From: Amoebophrya sp. A120
Taxonomy: Eukaryota > Sar > Dinophyceae > Syndiniales > Amoebophryaceae
Direction of reading: 5' to 3'
Length of the DNA stretch: 64,000 bases
Assembly (NCBI GenBank): GCA_905178155.1
Contig: CAJINV010000009.1
Span: 248,001 to 312,000, forward strand
Made by a program: the position numbers and the translations under genes. The notes beneath the pieces are model-generated. The model saw only the letters and a program-made list of their open reading frames with translations. It did not search any database and was not told where the DNA came from. This document shows, one piece after another, positions 1 to 11,365 of the stretch (its first letter is position 1; each line of letters starts with the position of its first letter).

Positions 1-168
1 GACAACGGGCGCGTGCCGGGGGATGGCCTGCTGGGAGACGACTGGCTCGTCACAGAAAAGGACCTACACAAAATCCGCGATCAGGGGGTGGCCAGCATGC
101 TCCAAAAGGGAGGGCGGATGGTGACGAACGTGGAAGTGACTGCCGCCGGGGAGTCGAATCCCATGTGA
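1..168 (+). CDS. 3' end of an unidentified gene, cut by the window edge
   Basis: Frame 1 is open from the first base to a TGA at 166-168 and encodes 55 residues rich in Gly, Asp and Val, ending in ESNPM. Coding-like composition (no low-complexity runs, GC-rich third positions) contrasts with the AT-rich sequence that follows, so this reads as the C-terminal part of a + strand gene whose start lies left of the window. I do not recognise the family. It could instead be a chance open frame, since 165 nt is short. Confidence 0.5.
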   Translation, partial: DNGRVPGDGLLGDDWLVTEKDLHKIRDQGVASMLQKGGRMVTNVEVTAAGESNPM

Positions 169-2143
169 GGGGCGCGGATGATTTCATTTTCCGGCGTGCA
201 TTTTCCTGAGGAGGACAAAAGGCCGGCGGGCGAGCCAAATCATGACAGCTTGTTAAGCAGAAGTACGGGTGTACCACAAGCACAACCACTGTAAGAAACA
301 GGAGCCGATTTATTGCGAAGACGTCTGTTTTGTGAACAACATTGACCGAGTTGGGTTTTTTCATTTGTTTAAAAAGTAATTACTTACATCATTTCATTCA
401 CTTTCACTAGTACATGCCTTGCCAGCACACTGCTGAAATTCGGGAGTTCTAACATTTGTATAGTATTTCAAATTATTCAATTCCTTTACTTTTACACATC
501 ATTTACATTCGACCAAAATTTGGGAATTTCACGAGATTTTAAAACTTTGTTTTCTACGACCTCAAAACTAACATGGAGAAATCTGTCGCACTCACAGTCT
601 AGTATCGTCCAAAGTACTTTGTATTTCGTCAAATTTTGAAAATTTTTTTCGCTCGATGTACAGTAACGATTGACGAATTTCTTTCTTGAGAAGGAGCTGA
701 AAAAGTGTGGAGGAAGCCGAAGAGGAAGAACCGTACGCTCCTCGCCTCATAATGTATCAATCATTATATTCCAGCTGCGGAAGAAAAGCGCAAGCGAGTA
801 CTTATACATAGTGGTGCTCGTAGTACTAGACTTGCGCCGAGACCAGATGACTGACGGCGGCGTTCAGGCGTTTCTTCGAACGCCTTTCGCTTCAACGCCA
901 GGAGCAAAAGGGAAACATTATGCACACACTTCTTCTCATGCTTTTATTTTCCTTCTATTTTCGCGGAAGTAGCGGATTTGAGATGAAATGCGTTTTCTGG
1001 GCGGCGCGAGCGCAAGCTGCATCTCTGCCCCTCCCTTGTTCGCTGTGCCAGTTTTCTGTCGCATCAGGAATAGGATGCGAAACAGCCGCAGCTGGCAAAA
1101 CCCCGAAGCATACCACGCTCGTGGTACCGAATTGGTTTTCTCTTTTCCGAATGCGAATGGATCAGCGTGCTCCGGCGGATCTTCTTGTTGATCCATTGTG
1201 ACAAAAAACTAAAACAGTCAAGTAGCTAGTGGCACGTCTACATTCAGTAGAACATGTCAAGATCTCGATCATTTTTCGAAGGCGATCTGAAGTGTACATA
1301 GTGATGTATGGTTGTATGTTCTTCTTTTCATGTGGTTGTGCCTGACCACAAGCTAGAGTTATGACCGGCTACTTCGATTTCGCTCGTTTTTTTGAGTTCA
1401 CTGTGATTGAAATTGGTGTAGGAACGATCTTTGTTATTCTTTCTTGGTGCGGAGGAATAGTACAAACACAAAGAGTGAGAAGCTCTTCCTATTACAACAT
1501 GATGTTGTTGCTAGTTGTTTGCATCCAAACTTTGTAAAGAAGAGCTACGCAGTCGCGGTCGCGATGCCTGCAAAATCCGTATCGTTTCCTTGCAATTTTC
1601 CGTCTGGTGATAGTGATTTCGGTTTGAGTCCGTGGTCCTGACAGGCAGAAAATTTTAGTATTGAATCACTGAGAACCAGAACGCATGCCGATGAAGGTCT
1701 TGGAAGCCCCGCGTCAGTATATTTTTTTTTGCGCTCGGCAAGACAGAGCCGCATTTACACTTTGCATGAAGCATATCCTTTTGCGATGAAAGGCACTCTT
1801 TACGTCTTTATTCCGAAGCGCAGGCCTATTCGTCAAGATGCTCTTCGCGCTTCTCGCCTCTGAGTGCTGGAAGGACACCTGGGGTCCGCATAATTTTGCT
1901 CGCTGTTGCTATGTGTTGAAGCGTGGATCTCAAACTCCCTACTCTGTGACGTTTCCTAGTTTGTCATGCTTGTTGCAGTGTTTGTGTTTCAATATCAAGC
2001 AGTTCGAGAGCAGTTTCTGGCTCACCTTGGTAGCTATTACAGTACCGAAGAAGCTTGCGCCATATTGTGTTTCAATATCAATTTCATGTTCATCAGACCT
2101 GCATATGATAATAAATTATCAGCCGTTGGAGAGCACCTGCACC
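169..2143. other. Spacer without a supportable gene
   Basis: AT-rich sequence with many short overlapping frames on both strands, none with family-like motifs or consistent composition. The T-rich stretch at 360-660 may be 3' UTR of the left-hand gene. A frame at 1966-2178 looks mildly protein-like, but it does not join in phase to the next gene. I see no RNA gene or repeat here. Confidence 0.5.
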
Positions 2144-5100
2144 ATGGACAAAAATACTGTGAGAAGGAAGGAGTTTGATAATTTTCACCTTTAGTTTACC
2201 CTGGACCAGAGCGTGGCGAGTCAAATCGGGTGTTGGGACCACCTGGGCGATGATGCCGATGCCATCGATATCCTGTTCAAAAACGTCCCCACCCTATCGT
2301 CAAGTTGGGAAATCTGCAAGACAAACCAGCAAGCGTTGGGCGTTGCGCATGACAAGTTCTTTGGCCTCGTAGTGTAATCCTGTTTGGAAAGTTCAGCAGC
2401 GCCACAGATCTAGCACATCATGGCGATTGGAGCATGACAAATTTTCGCAGTACGACTAGAAAAAGGCTCTCCCGGGGCTCCGCATGAGAAACATTTTGAG
2501 CATGCAGATTTGCATTACAGGGGGGGGCGTTTTATTTACATAGGATAATCGACAAGTTCTACAACCGATGCTGTTTGAACCACCCAGTTGACGCCAACGA
2601 GAAGGCCTCGTCGGACGAACAGTTGATTCTGTTAGAAGATCCGCGAGGTGCTGAAGAAAATGATGGCGACGAAGCGAAGAATATTCACAATGCAGATTTA
2701 CCGGGAGATCGCGAGCAGCAGGCTGGAAGTGGAACTAGAAGCACGGCAGAGAAAAATAAAGTGCGAGAAACGCCGGGATTGTCCATAGAGCTGCGAGACG
2801 TGGTAACGTACCCGCTGGTCCTGTCCCGGCAAGAGACGTTGGCTTTGCTTCTCGCCGACCCCGACCAAGCAACTTGTGGCTGTCGGGCGCAGGATGCCTG
2901 GAGCTACTACGACGAGGCGACTGGCGAAGAAGATGCTGCCGCCGGCGCCTTCGGGATATTGCAAGACTTACGGGGTGAGAAGCGAAATCCCATTCCGCCA
3001 GAGGAGGATCACGAGGATCGAAGCCCTTCGGGTTCGCAGCTGGCCCGTCCGGCCGTTCAAGACGACCGGTTTTTCTGCAAACTGCATCGCCGACTGTCGA
3101 TGACTGAGGGAATTCCCTCCGAGATGGTCTTATGGGGAGGAACTCTGTAGACTTTTTAGTTTTTTCTGCCTGCGCAACAACATCTGAGCTGTATCAATAT
3201 TGCAGTTGCAGTCGCACTCGCACCTCGGTTAACTTACATACTTATAAGCATACGGCCTATCTATGTAGTCCTAGTCGCTGCAACATTCGTTGATCTCTAT
3301 CTCCAATGGCGATGGCCGCAGGAGCTCTGTACTTGTGATGTGCCTTCAGATAGATACATACGTGTACGAAACGGTACTAGTTGCAGGATTCAGTACAGAG
3401 TTTTTCACTGGAAAATTACCGGGAACTTTTCGAGGAGATTAGCATTGCAGAAAAAGCCGACTGTCCCTTCGGTTTCCTCGCCCTGATTCTCGCAATCGCC
3501 CAAACGAGAGCGTTTTACTTCAAAAATCCCCTGGACTCCCCGGCTTTTGTCTATGCCGAGAACGCCCTTTTCGTTTTGCTCATGAAAGTCAAGTTTTTGT
3601 ACAACGGGACTGGCAGGAAAACAAAAAAGAAGAAGAAGAAGTCGACGCCACCCTCGTCACCCAAAGGGGGGCCGCAAAAGGCCGTCGATAATACACTTCA
3701 CCGACGAGGAGTACCAGATGGGCAAATTTTTCTGAAGCCGCTGCTTGAATCGGGATGGGACTTCTTCCACTTCATCGACCTGATGCGGCAGCACTACATC
3801 CAAAACATCGGCATTCAGCCAGGTTATCTGGATTGGGAATGCATGGACGTGGACGTCCACCGTGAGGAATTCATGTTCCAGAACTTCGCCGCCTCGAACC
3901 AGGAGATGATGATGAGCCTGCACGCGAACAGAGATATCAACGCCGACAAAGCAACTGCTAATAATCCGGAAGAAGCAGAAGGGGACGACGGGATATCAGC
4001 GGGGAAAAGAGAATTTAGAAGTACTACACCTCCAAAAACAGTAGTACCTGCAAGTAGTGTACAACAAGTACTAGAAGCTGCCGCGACATCAACTGCTTTC
4101 CGTTCCGCACGAGGAGAAACCACGACCGCGGGAGCAGCTGCTACGGACGGAGCCACATCGCAAAAATCCTCAACTCTGCCTGTCAGCTTGGAAAAGACCT
4201 TTCTTTTGCCTCCGCAGCAGGATGTTTTCTTCGTTCGAAACCAACTGAGTTTTTTGTTGCGGGAGGTCGCCGGTGGCGTACTGAAAAATGGAGTTCTCGT
4301 GAGGACAGCAGGTGAGGCTGGAGCTGCTGTAGATGCTGTAGACGAGGAAAACACTTCAAGTGTCTTCAAGCTCTCTCTACTTTCAACTTCCAGCCTATAT
4401 GACGCAGTGCAGACTGTCACCGAGCCGCCACGCAGCCTGTGGAACATTTGGAAAGACTTCACACACATATCCCCGGAACAGGTACCACATCGCGGTTTAG
4501 AATGGGGAAAGCGAATGTTCGACCTGAAGAACGAGAAAAACGTGCGAAAAAACTACAACAAATTGCCGAAAAGCGGCGGAGAACAGCTGCAGGTCTCCAT
4601 TCTAACTAGTTTAGTCGCGGAGCAGCAAAAGACCGAGGGCATGCTCGTCAGAAAGGAAGCAGGTGGCGAGGAGCAACGGGCGACACAGCGCGTCGAGTCT
4701 TCAAGAGATGAACATCAAGAAGTTGCTGCACAAAGTGCAACTAGAACACGATCGGAGCTGCAGCACGAAGCAGAACAGAACCAGCCTAAGGCATGCTATT
4801 TCATTCACGCGTATGTGATGTTTCAGATGTTTCAGAACCTCGAGGCTACAGCGGACGTCGGGCTAAACGCGTTGGCCATGTTTCACCTTGGTGAGAACTA
4901 CCTAACGGAGCAACTTCTGTTCACAAAAACAACGGCGCATTTGCTCTCGCTAAAACACGCGAAAAATGACCAAGACCTACAAGCAGGAGAAGAAACCGAA
5001 ACCGAAAGTAAGTCGGTGTTTCAGTCCCGTCCCAATGCTCTGGTCGTGGAATTGCGGAAAGGGGTGGCAGTGACATTACATAGTTCACCCTCTACTTCTG

Positions 5101-8100
5101 ATTCTGAAGACGATAGTGAAGACTCTGCTGCTGCTGTTGGGTCGCCACTGCTCCATCTGGAGGCTGTTGGTGACACCTCTGTGCTGGCACCGTTGGAAGA
5201 TATTTTGTCGGATGGCACGAGGACACGAAAAGCTGCAACCAGTGCGAGTAGATCCCTGCGCCTGCGCGGGTTTCCGGTATCCTGTGTAAAAACGTCCCCA
5301 CCCCATAGTCAAGATGGGGATTTTGCAACACAAACCTAGGAGTTTTGGGAGTCGCGTATGACAAGTTGCACTCCGTAGTGTAGTGCAGGTTAGCAAGTGC
5401 AGCCGCATCACAGATCCATCTGCTCATCCTGTTCTCAGCATCACAAATTCCAAAACACGATTGGAAATGTCTACCATGGGTATGCGCGTCGCAACTGTCT
5501 TTGTCATTGCAAATCTGCATGACAACTCTTTTCACCCCCTCCCCGGGGGGAATATAAATTCGGGCGCACTGACAAAAAGAGGCGGAACACAGCGAGGAGA
5601 GTTGCCTCGCTGTCGTTACCGACCCAAGAAAGATCCGTATCGTAGACGTACGCACACTGTGCAAAAGACCCGGCAGCTTTTTTTTTCGGCTGTCCCCCAC
5701 TTATTAGATTGTCGGCAAAAGTTTAGGGATAGCGTTACTCCATTGCCGCCTTCGCGATATTTTTTTTAGCGGACCCCGCACGTACGATATCCCTGATGCG
5801 TTTCCCGCTTGGCATTAAACATCCCTGACTCAAACACATATACACCCCTCGGTATGGCACACCTCATCTGCCTAGTCGCCCCTAGGCAGGTGCAGGGATT
5901 TTCTGTGTGGGCTTTTTGTGCTTAATTATTCCAACAGGGGCTGAGTCTTTTTTTTCTGCCTTGCCAGCAGAGTTGTACATGTGGGGGGGAATAGACGGAA
6001 GTGGCGCGAGATCTTGGTGAAGGAGCAGGCGACAAGAGCGGAAATTGTACAAATCAAAAAAAAATATGTAAAGATGGCGCGCACGCGCTCTGCTTAACTG
6101 TGTGAAAGGTGTCGGCCCTGTTTGACCTGCTGCGGCAGGCAGGTGAATTCGTAGAACTGCTTCACATGTTAAGTAACGTCCACTGGCCTCCTAAAATAGT
6201 GATGAATTTATTTGCGAAAAAACCCTCCTGCTATTCCTCCCACAGCACAGCACGTCCGCCGCGGCTTCCGGCTATAGACGTTAGCTATGGCAGAGTTTGC
6301 CGAGTCGCAAAAATATTGCGAGTTGCAAAATATTTTGCGTTGCAAAGTAGTTGGGCGATGAAAGTTGGGAGCTGGGCGATGGGAGTTGGAAGTGGGCGCC
6401 GGGAGTTGGAAGCTGAGCGATGGGGGTGGTGGCGAGTTGGGTGATGGGATTTGGGCGGTGGGCGGGGAGCGATTTCGCAAATCGCGAAAGTTTTGGAAAG
6501 TTTGAAAATTGCGAGAAAAGTTTCGGCGTGGGCGATTTTCCCCCCCGTCGCAAAGTTTTAACTCACACCGCTCAGCAATAGGAGTTATATCTTGGGGATT
6601 TTCTATGCCTATGCGTGTGTCCGGTCCGAGCTCGAAACAAGGGCTCAGGGGTGGCCCCCCTGTAAGCATGCGGGTTTAGGGTTTACATTTGTATGGACCA
6701 ATGCGGCACATCCATCGACTTTCCTGGCAGTGTCGACCTGCTGTACACGGCGCAACCCCCGCGAATCACGAGCGGGGTGCGCATCTTTCGCAGCCGCCGC
6801 GCGTGAGGCTAACTATCGGGCTTCGGCAAAAGCGCACTCAGTCATGATCTTCTACTTGCCGGCCATCTTCTTGCCGCCGCCCCTGCCGCTAACTTTCGGA
6901 TACCACTCCGGCTTCCAAGCACGGCGTGGACCTGATGTTATCTCGATGTCCACCCGCTGGCGCGGCTGCCCCCGTGGATGTGGTGCAAGACCTTCCCATG
7001 TTTTGCAACACGCACGTGGCGGCAGAAGCATCAGCGCATAAAGATGTCAAGATGATAGAAGGTCCGCACCAGCGGACCAGCACGGGTAACAGCCGCCCCG
7101 CGCAACGGATGGATCGTGGGTTCAGCGGTCCCGTCCCCCCGTTTTTGTTTATCTCTAGTTTTTTAGAAATTCTACTATCTTCGAGCACAGACATCTTATG
7201 AATTCCGCTGGAGGCATCGGCGGTAGCTGCACCAATCGCCCGGCGTATTTTGAAAAACAAAAGTCCCACGGCAGTATGGGTCATAACTTGTTCGATTCAG
7301 GGCGCGCGGCTACTAAATGCCACCGGTGGGGTTCTAGATGTAGCGCCGTTTCGTCATGGGCTCGATATTCGACGGGAGCGAGAAAGTGAGGAGCTGGCTG
7401 GTCGCGGCGCACTTGGCACGAGTATTTCCGTGACATGATGGCCGGGACGGTCGTTGCTGATTCCGCTCGAGATTTTTCAACATTGAAGTTGCGAAAACTC
7501 TTTTGCATGACCTTCGCGTAGTACCACCGAGATACGAACCGTCATAGGCTTGCGAATTCTTTTTCAAAAAAACTTTTGCTACAGTTTCGCGCGGCGGCTT
7601 CCCGTGTGTAGGTTTATTCTCGACCATATCACCTCCCCGCTATTCGTCCGACAGCATAGCACGTCCGCCGCGGCTTCCGGCTGTAGACGTTAACTATATC
7701 GTGGGGATTTTCTATGCGTGTGTCCGGTCCGAGCTCGAAACAAGGGTTCAGGGGTGACCCCCCGGTAGGCATGCGGGTTTAGGGTTTACATTTGTATGGA
7801 CCAATGCGGCACATCCATCGACTTTCCTGACAGTGTCGACCTGCTGTGCACGGCGTAACCCCCGCGAATCACGAGCGGAGTGCGCACATCCGAATCCCGA
7901 ATCCGAAAAACAGTGTAGGGCTTTAGGGTTTTGAATATTTTGATTTTGTATCTCCCACTGCTGCATGAACCTGCTGCAAGAACTTGTCATGCAAAACAAC
8001 CTTCGGGTTGTTCCCGCGCTTCAGGAGTAGTCCTGTTGCGTGAGGGCGGCAGAAGATGAAAGATGTTGTTGATTTAGGGGGTTGAAAATGTTTGTACATG

Positions 8101-10377
8101 TGTGATGCAAAAGACAAAGAAATTTCGCGCGTGGGAGCGCATTATTAAGCACAACGGGCGGGTACCGTTCCCGCCGTCACACAATCATGGAAAATTGAAA
8201 ATTGAAAAAAACAGCGTGGGGCCCAATGAAAAAAAAAAATCTGCATGACAACTGTGGAGTGGCCGGGAGATGATGGTGATGGCACTTTGGTGTCCGCCTG
8301 AGCCACCCGCCCTGCGTCTCAAGCCATCTGCGGCCATGGGACAATGGGGGGGCAAAGTGTTTCGCATTTTGTTTAGCATGACAACTCTGGAGTGGGGACG
8401 TTTTTCCTCAGGATATCCTTTGCCAGATATTCTACGGAAGCTGCTGTACACCTCGATCAATATCAACGGCATTCTCGCTATGGAAGCGCCAGGATTGAAA
8501 TCGTGAAAGTTGAAATAGTTTCTTGTGATGCGTAAAATGCAACCCACAAAATGCCTGTCTTGCAGAGTAGGCAAAGGAGGCAGATTGTAAGCCTGTTGAG
8601 GGGTAGAAGTAGAGCTGCTAAAGTAGCATGACAAAAGGCGTCTTCCTTACTGAAACAGCATTACAAACAGGATCTCGGTTCTACCCAAATTTGTCATGCG
8701 CCACTTGAAAACTAGGCGCCAACTGGTATCCGTTTTTTGCATTACAAATTATTTCAACTTTGTCGATTTCAATCCTGACACTCCCATACTCGCGCAACTT
8801 TCCCAGTGCCGGCGGGTCTGGGTGAGCGACGGGGGGCGGAAGGAACCCGGGTACAGCAAGCCGAGCAACCATTTGGTGCAGCAGGCGCGCCCACCAAGGT
8901 ACTTCCGCATGCAGGTGTTTCCGCACCGCGAGCTCGCTTCCAGTTACATCCGGTACAAAAAAGAGCCGTTTTGCAACATGGATCCCTTTCGGGAGATTCT
9001 GCAAACCGTTTCCGCGGACGAGCCGCTGCGGATTTCGGAGGGCGGCGCGCACTTGGGCGACTGCGCGCTCCTGGCCGCGAGCCTACTGCCCACCGCCCGC
9101 ATCACGGCGATCGAACCGCTGCCGGACGCGTCCTTTCTGTTGCAGAATTCCGTGCTTTTGAACGAGCGGCTGGACTTTCCGAATCGCTTGCACGTGGTGA
9201 AGGCGGCCTTGGACGACGGCACGGTGCGGAAGCTGCAGCTCACCCACTTGCCCGGCCGCTCGGCGTCCGCATCGGCAAACGACGGGAATTATGTCTGGAA
9301 TTGCAACAAAAACACGCCGGAGCACCTGTGCCGGAGGCACGACGTCGAGGTCTTGAAACTGGATGAGGTGATTGATTTCGCGCACGTGGTGAAGCTTTCT
9401 ATCCAGGGCAACGAGATCGCGGCCTTGCGGGGGAGCAGCGAGCTCATGCAGCGGTTTGACGTCTGCAGCTGGTTTTTCTACTTCGGCAAGGTGAACTTGG
9501 GCACCAGGGTGGTGGTGAAAGTGGATACGACTACATCTGGTAATTATTCGCAGTTGACCACGTCGGCGGAATCGTTGAAAGCAGACGGTAATGCAGCGGA
9601 GAAGGAGGACGGCCTTGCGGAGGAGAGACAAAAGCGGTTGAATCTGACGGTGCACTATCCTTTCCCAACCTGGTTCATGTCCTCGCGGAGCGATGTTGAA
9701 CTACACCAAGAAAGTAGTACAAACTTCGAAGAAGCACCTGCCAAGGAGTCGTTCGTACAATTGCGAGATTGTGCCACCACGGCGCAAAACGTCAAGAACA
9801 AGGCAGAGAACCCCGAGAACACCTCCCAGGAAAACGCAAGCTACGCGCGCTGCGTCTCGGTAACCGCTTCGGAGGAACTGTGGAGGTTGTTGGCAACGAT
9901 GGACCTGTACTACGTCAATTACGCGAAGAAGTTGGTTACCGCGAGGCGGATCGAGAACGCGTTTGACTTGCACTTGACCATGCAGGCGAACTTGAACCTC
10001 CTCGACGTGGACGAGGACGCGTTTTGGAAGGAGTACCTGATTATCAAATGTAAAAATGTCTGGGTCTGGAAACTTGTAATGCTGGGTGGCGTCTCATGAT
10101 GAGGCTACAAATGCTGGCTCAGCATGACAAGTTTCTGAGCTCCTAGGTGTTGCCTATTCTGCATGACAAACTGCGCTTCTGCATCACAGAAGCGCGTAGC
10201 TCTTGGGTAACGTGCGTGACAGATTTAAGAGTCATGCCAGACAAGCATGACAAACATGAATTCTTCCAGACCCAGACATTTTTACACTTGATACTGATCG
10301 CCACACAGAAGACCGGCCTGAACAAGCGATGCGTCAAGTTCGTCACCCATGTGTGGAGGCAGTTTCGCTTGATGTAA
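2144..10377 (+). CDS. Large protein with C-terminal FkbM-type methyltransferase domain (7 exons)
   Basis: Proposed exons: 2144-2158, 2195-2268, 2553-3126, 3387-5277, 8421-8490, 8782-10041 and 10299-10377 (TAA). They sum to 3963 nt, an exact 1320 codons plus stop. The ATG has a good context (ACCATGG) and is followed by a 36-nt GT-AG intron. Introns 2, 4, 5 and 6 are introner elements. The boundary of intron 3 (3127-3386, GTCTTA...TTGCAG) is only phase-compatible. From about residue 960 the protein shows an S-adenosylmethionine-binding Rossmann pattern: EGGAHLGD (motif I), AIEPLPDA (acidic end of strand 2), VVKAALDDG, then VEVLKLDEVIDF and VKLSIQGNE, which is the order seen in FkbM/Methyltransf_21 enzymes. 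Such enzymes usually O-methylate sugars or secondary metabolites; the substrate here is unknown. The ~870 residues before it contain Lys-, Glu- and Ser-rich disordered stretches and no domain I recognise. Two adjacent genes wrongly joined at the 3.1-kb intron is the main alternative. Confidence 0.7.
2269..2547 (+). mobile_element. Introner element 1 (intron of the methyltransferase gene)
   Basis: 279 bp flanked by the exact 5-bp direct repeat ATCGA (2264-2268 and 2548-2552). The ends are imperfect inverted repeats: TATCCTGTTCAAAAACGTCC at the left, and a right end whose complement reads TATCCT...AAAACGCCCC. Keeping one copy of the repeat joins the exons in frame (A-I-D-K-F-Y). No GT-AG pair is available at these ends. 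It carries internal GCATGACAA motifs (2347, 2432) and is closely similar to the left part of the element at 5278. Confidence 0.8.
6224..6784 (+). repeat. Direct repeat copy A (interrupted), inside the giant introner
   Basis: Two segments, 6224-6298 and about 6587-6784, match the uninterrupted block at 7632-7888 with about 90% identity by eye. They share cacgtccgccgcggcttccg and the region around the tgtccggtccgagctcgaaa motif. Between them lies ~290 bp absent from the other copy, with a TAT-type short duplication at its edges, so copy A was broken by a later insertion. Confidence 0.75.
6299..6586. repeat. ~290-bp insertion with a purine-rich minisatellite
   Basis: This segment is missing from the sister copy at 7632-7888. 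Its centre (about 6350-6475) is a degenerate tandem array of a ~14-20-bp G-rich unit built on variants of gttgggagctgggcgatggg. The flanks carry cgcaaaatatt-type AT-rich motifs. It has no coding potential. Confidence 0.6.
7632..7888 (+). repeat. Direct repeat copy B, inside the giant introner
   Basis: Uninterrupted ~257-bp counterpart of the block at 6224-6784, about 1.1-1.4 kb downstream in the same orientation. The two copies differ by scattered substitutions, and the sequences after them differ fully. They could be long direct repeats bounding a mobile element or a segmental duplication. Copy B shows what copy A looked like before its insertion. Confidence 0.75.
8491..8776 (+). mobile_element. 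Introner element 3 (intron of the methyltransferase gene)
   Basis: 286 bp with strong terminal inverted repeats of ~37 bp. The left end begins AGGATTGAAATCGTGAAAGT and the right end finishes TTTGTCGATTTCAATCCT. The flanking 5-mers GCGCC/GACAC are a decayed duplication. Collapsing one copy joins the exons in frame (A-M-E-A-P-P-I-L-A-Q-L). A GCATGACAA motif lies at 8626. Its inverted repeats differ from those of the other elements, so it belongs to another subfamily. Confidence 0.75.
10042..10293 (+). mobile_element. Introner element 4 (last intron of the methyltransferase gene)
   Basis: 252 bp bounded by near-perfect ~29-bp inverted repeats starting TATCAAATGTAAAAATGTCT, with the exact 5-bp duplication CTGAT on both sides (10037-10041, 10294-10298). 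Removing one repeat plus the element restores TAC CTG ATC GCC. Internal GCATGACAA motifs lie at 10122, 10161 and 10245. It is a sister of the element at 18974, with matching termini. Confidence 0.88.
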
Positions 10378-11365
10378 AAACCGGATTCCACGACCACGCT
10401 GGTGGGGAGGTGGGGTACTAAGTAGGAAGATGAAGCTCCGCTTGGCTCTGTGGGCTGCTCTAGAAGCATCACAGAGTCAGCTGCGACCGGGTAGTGCAAG
10501 CTGGCGTTCAAAAACTAGAACATATGACAGTGTTGAGCAAGAATCCTTGGTGGCCAATGGACTAGTCGGCCCCTGCACGTAAAGGTGCATGCACACATAG
10601 TGAAACAGTGACATACAGTAAGGGAAGGCGTTCCAGTCTTGTAAAGTAGCTTCTTGCAAGAGGAGCAAGAGCATCGCAGTCGCTGTTTGCAGCTATCCGT
10701 CTACTGCTCGTTTAAAACGTGTCACAAGGACGCGAAAGCGTTTCGAGCAGAAAGGTTCGTCAGAAACGGAGGCACGAGGACAGCAGTTTTGCTTTTGCAG
10801 TCTAAATGGAGTGTGGGAAGTTTTTGAAAAAGAGGCGTGTATATTCGGGTACAGAACGAGGATCCGGACGTAAGGAATTGATCCATCGTATTCCTTTTCG
10901 CATGAATTTGGTGCTGCTGTACAATCAGAAGGTCCCGCTTTTCGCACCACCGCATTGTCGTCTCATTCGTGTATATCTATCACCCCCGCGCAGATCAGGT
11001 GTCGTTTGGACATTCTTAACGAAATTGTCGAATAGATTCGTCAAGTTGCAGCGCTGCGTCGCACCACGAGGCAATCACGAAGTAAGTACTTTAATGCAGT
11101 ACGCACTCGCACAGGCACTACATTAATACTCACAGCTAGAACATGATCACTTTCACACTGAGTAACTAGGTCGTGAGTTGTTGTCTGAATGCTTGTTTTC
11201 TCGGCAGATACAGCTATGAGCATGAAGTCAAATGACTAAGACATTGACTTCTTTCTTCGTGTAGTTTCGTTCCAATGGTCGCCTCATCAAAGGCCTTAGT
11301 ACCAGCAGAATATTTGATCGCACAACTGCAAAGTTGAGAATCAACCTACCAAACAGAATACCAGA
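10378..11365. other. Spacer, nothing recognised
   Basis: About 1 kb between the methyltransferase and nucleotidyltransferase genes. It holds only short frames on both strands without motifs. It must contain the 3' end of the first transcript and the trans-splice acceptor or 5' UTR of the second, but I cannot place them. Confidence 0.5.

Larger units (their letters stand above)
5278..8415 (+). mobile_element. Giant (3.1 kb) introner element carrying secondary insertions
   Basis: Left end TATCCTGTGTAAAAACGTCC and right end GGGGACGTTTTTCCTCAGGA are inverted repeats of the same family as the element at 2269. Flanks TCCGG/TCCTT form a decayed 5-bp duplication. Removing 3138 bp joins exons in frame to give ...GFPLPDILRKLLYTSINING. 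The first ~270 bp align with the element at 2269, including the GCATGACAA-type motifs, and the last ~180 bp look like the matching right half. The intervening ~2.7 kb therefore looks inserted into an ordinary ~0.3-kb element. The insertion contains a duplicated ~250-bp block and a G-rich minisatellite, but no convincing transposase frame. Confidence 0.72.

Noticed and set aside
6855-7045. Minus-strand frame ending RRAWKPEWYPKVSGRGG-type residues
   Set aside because: Short, preceded by an in-frame stop, and inside a nested intron insertion. It may be a transposon relic but cannot be supported.
8421-8490. Alternative reading of methyltransferase exon 5 in another frame (ARYSTEAAVHLDQ)
   Set aside because: The 5-bp duplication rule seen in four other elements selects the frame LPDILRKLLYTSINING, and the full set of exons then totals an exact multiple of three.
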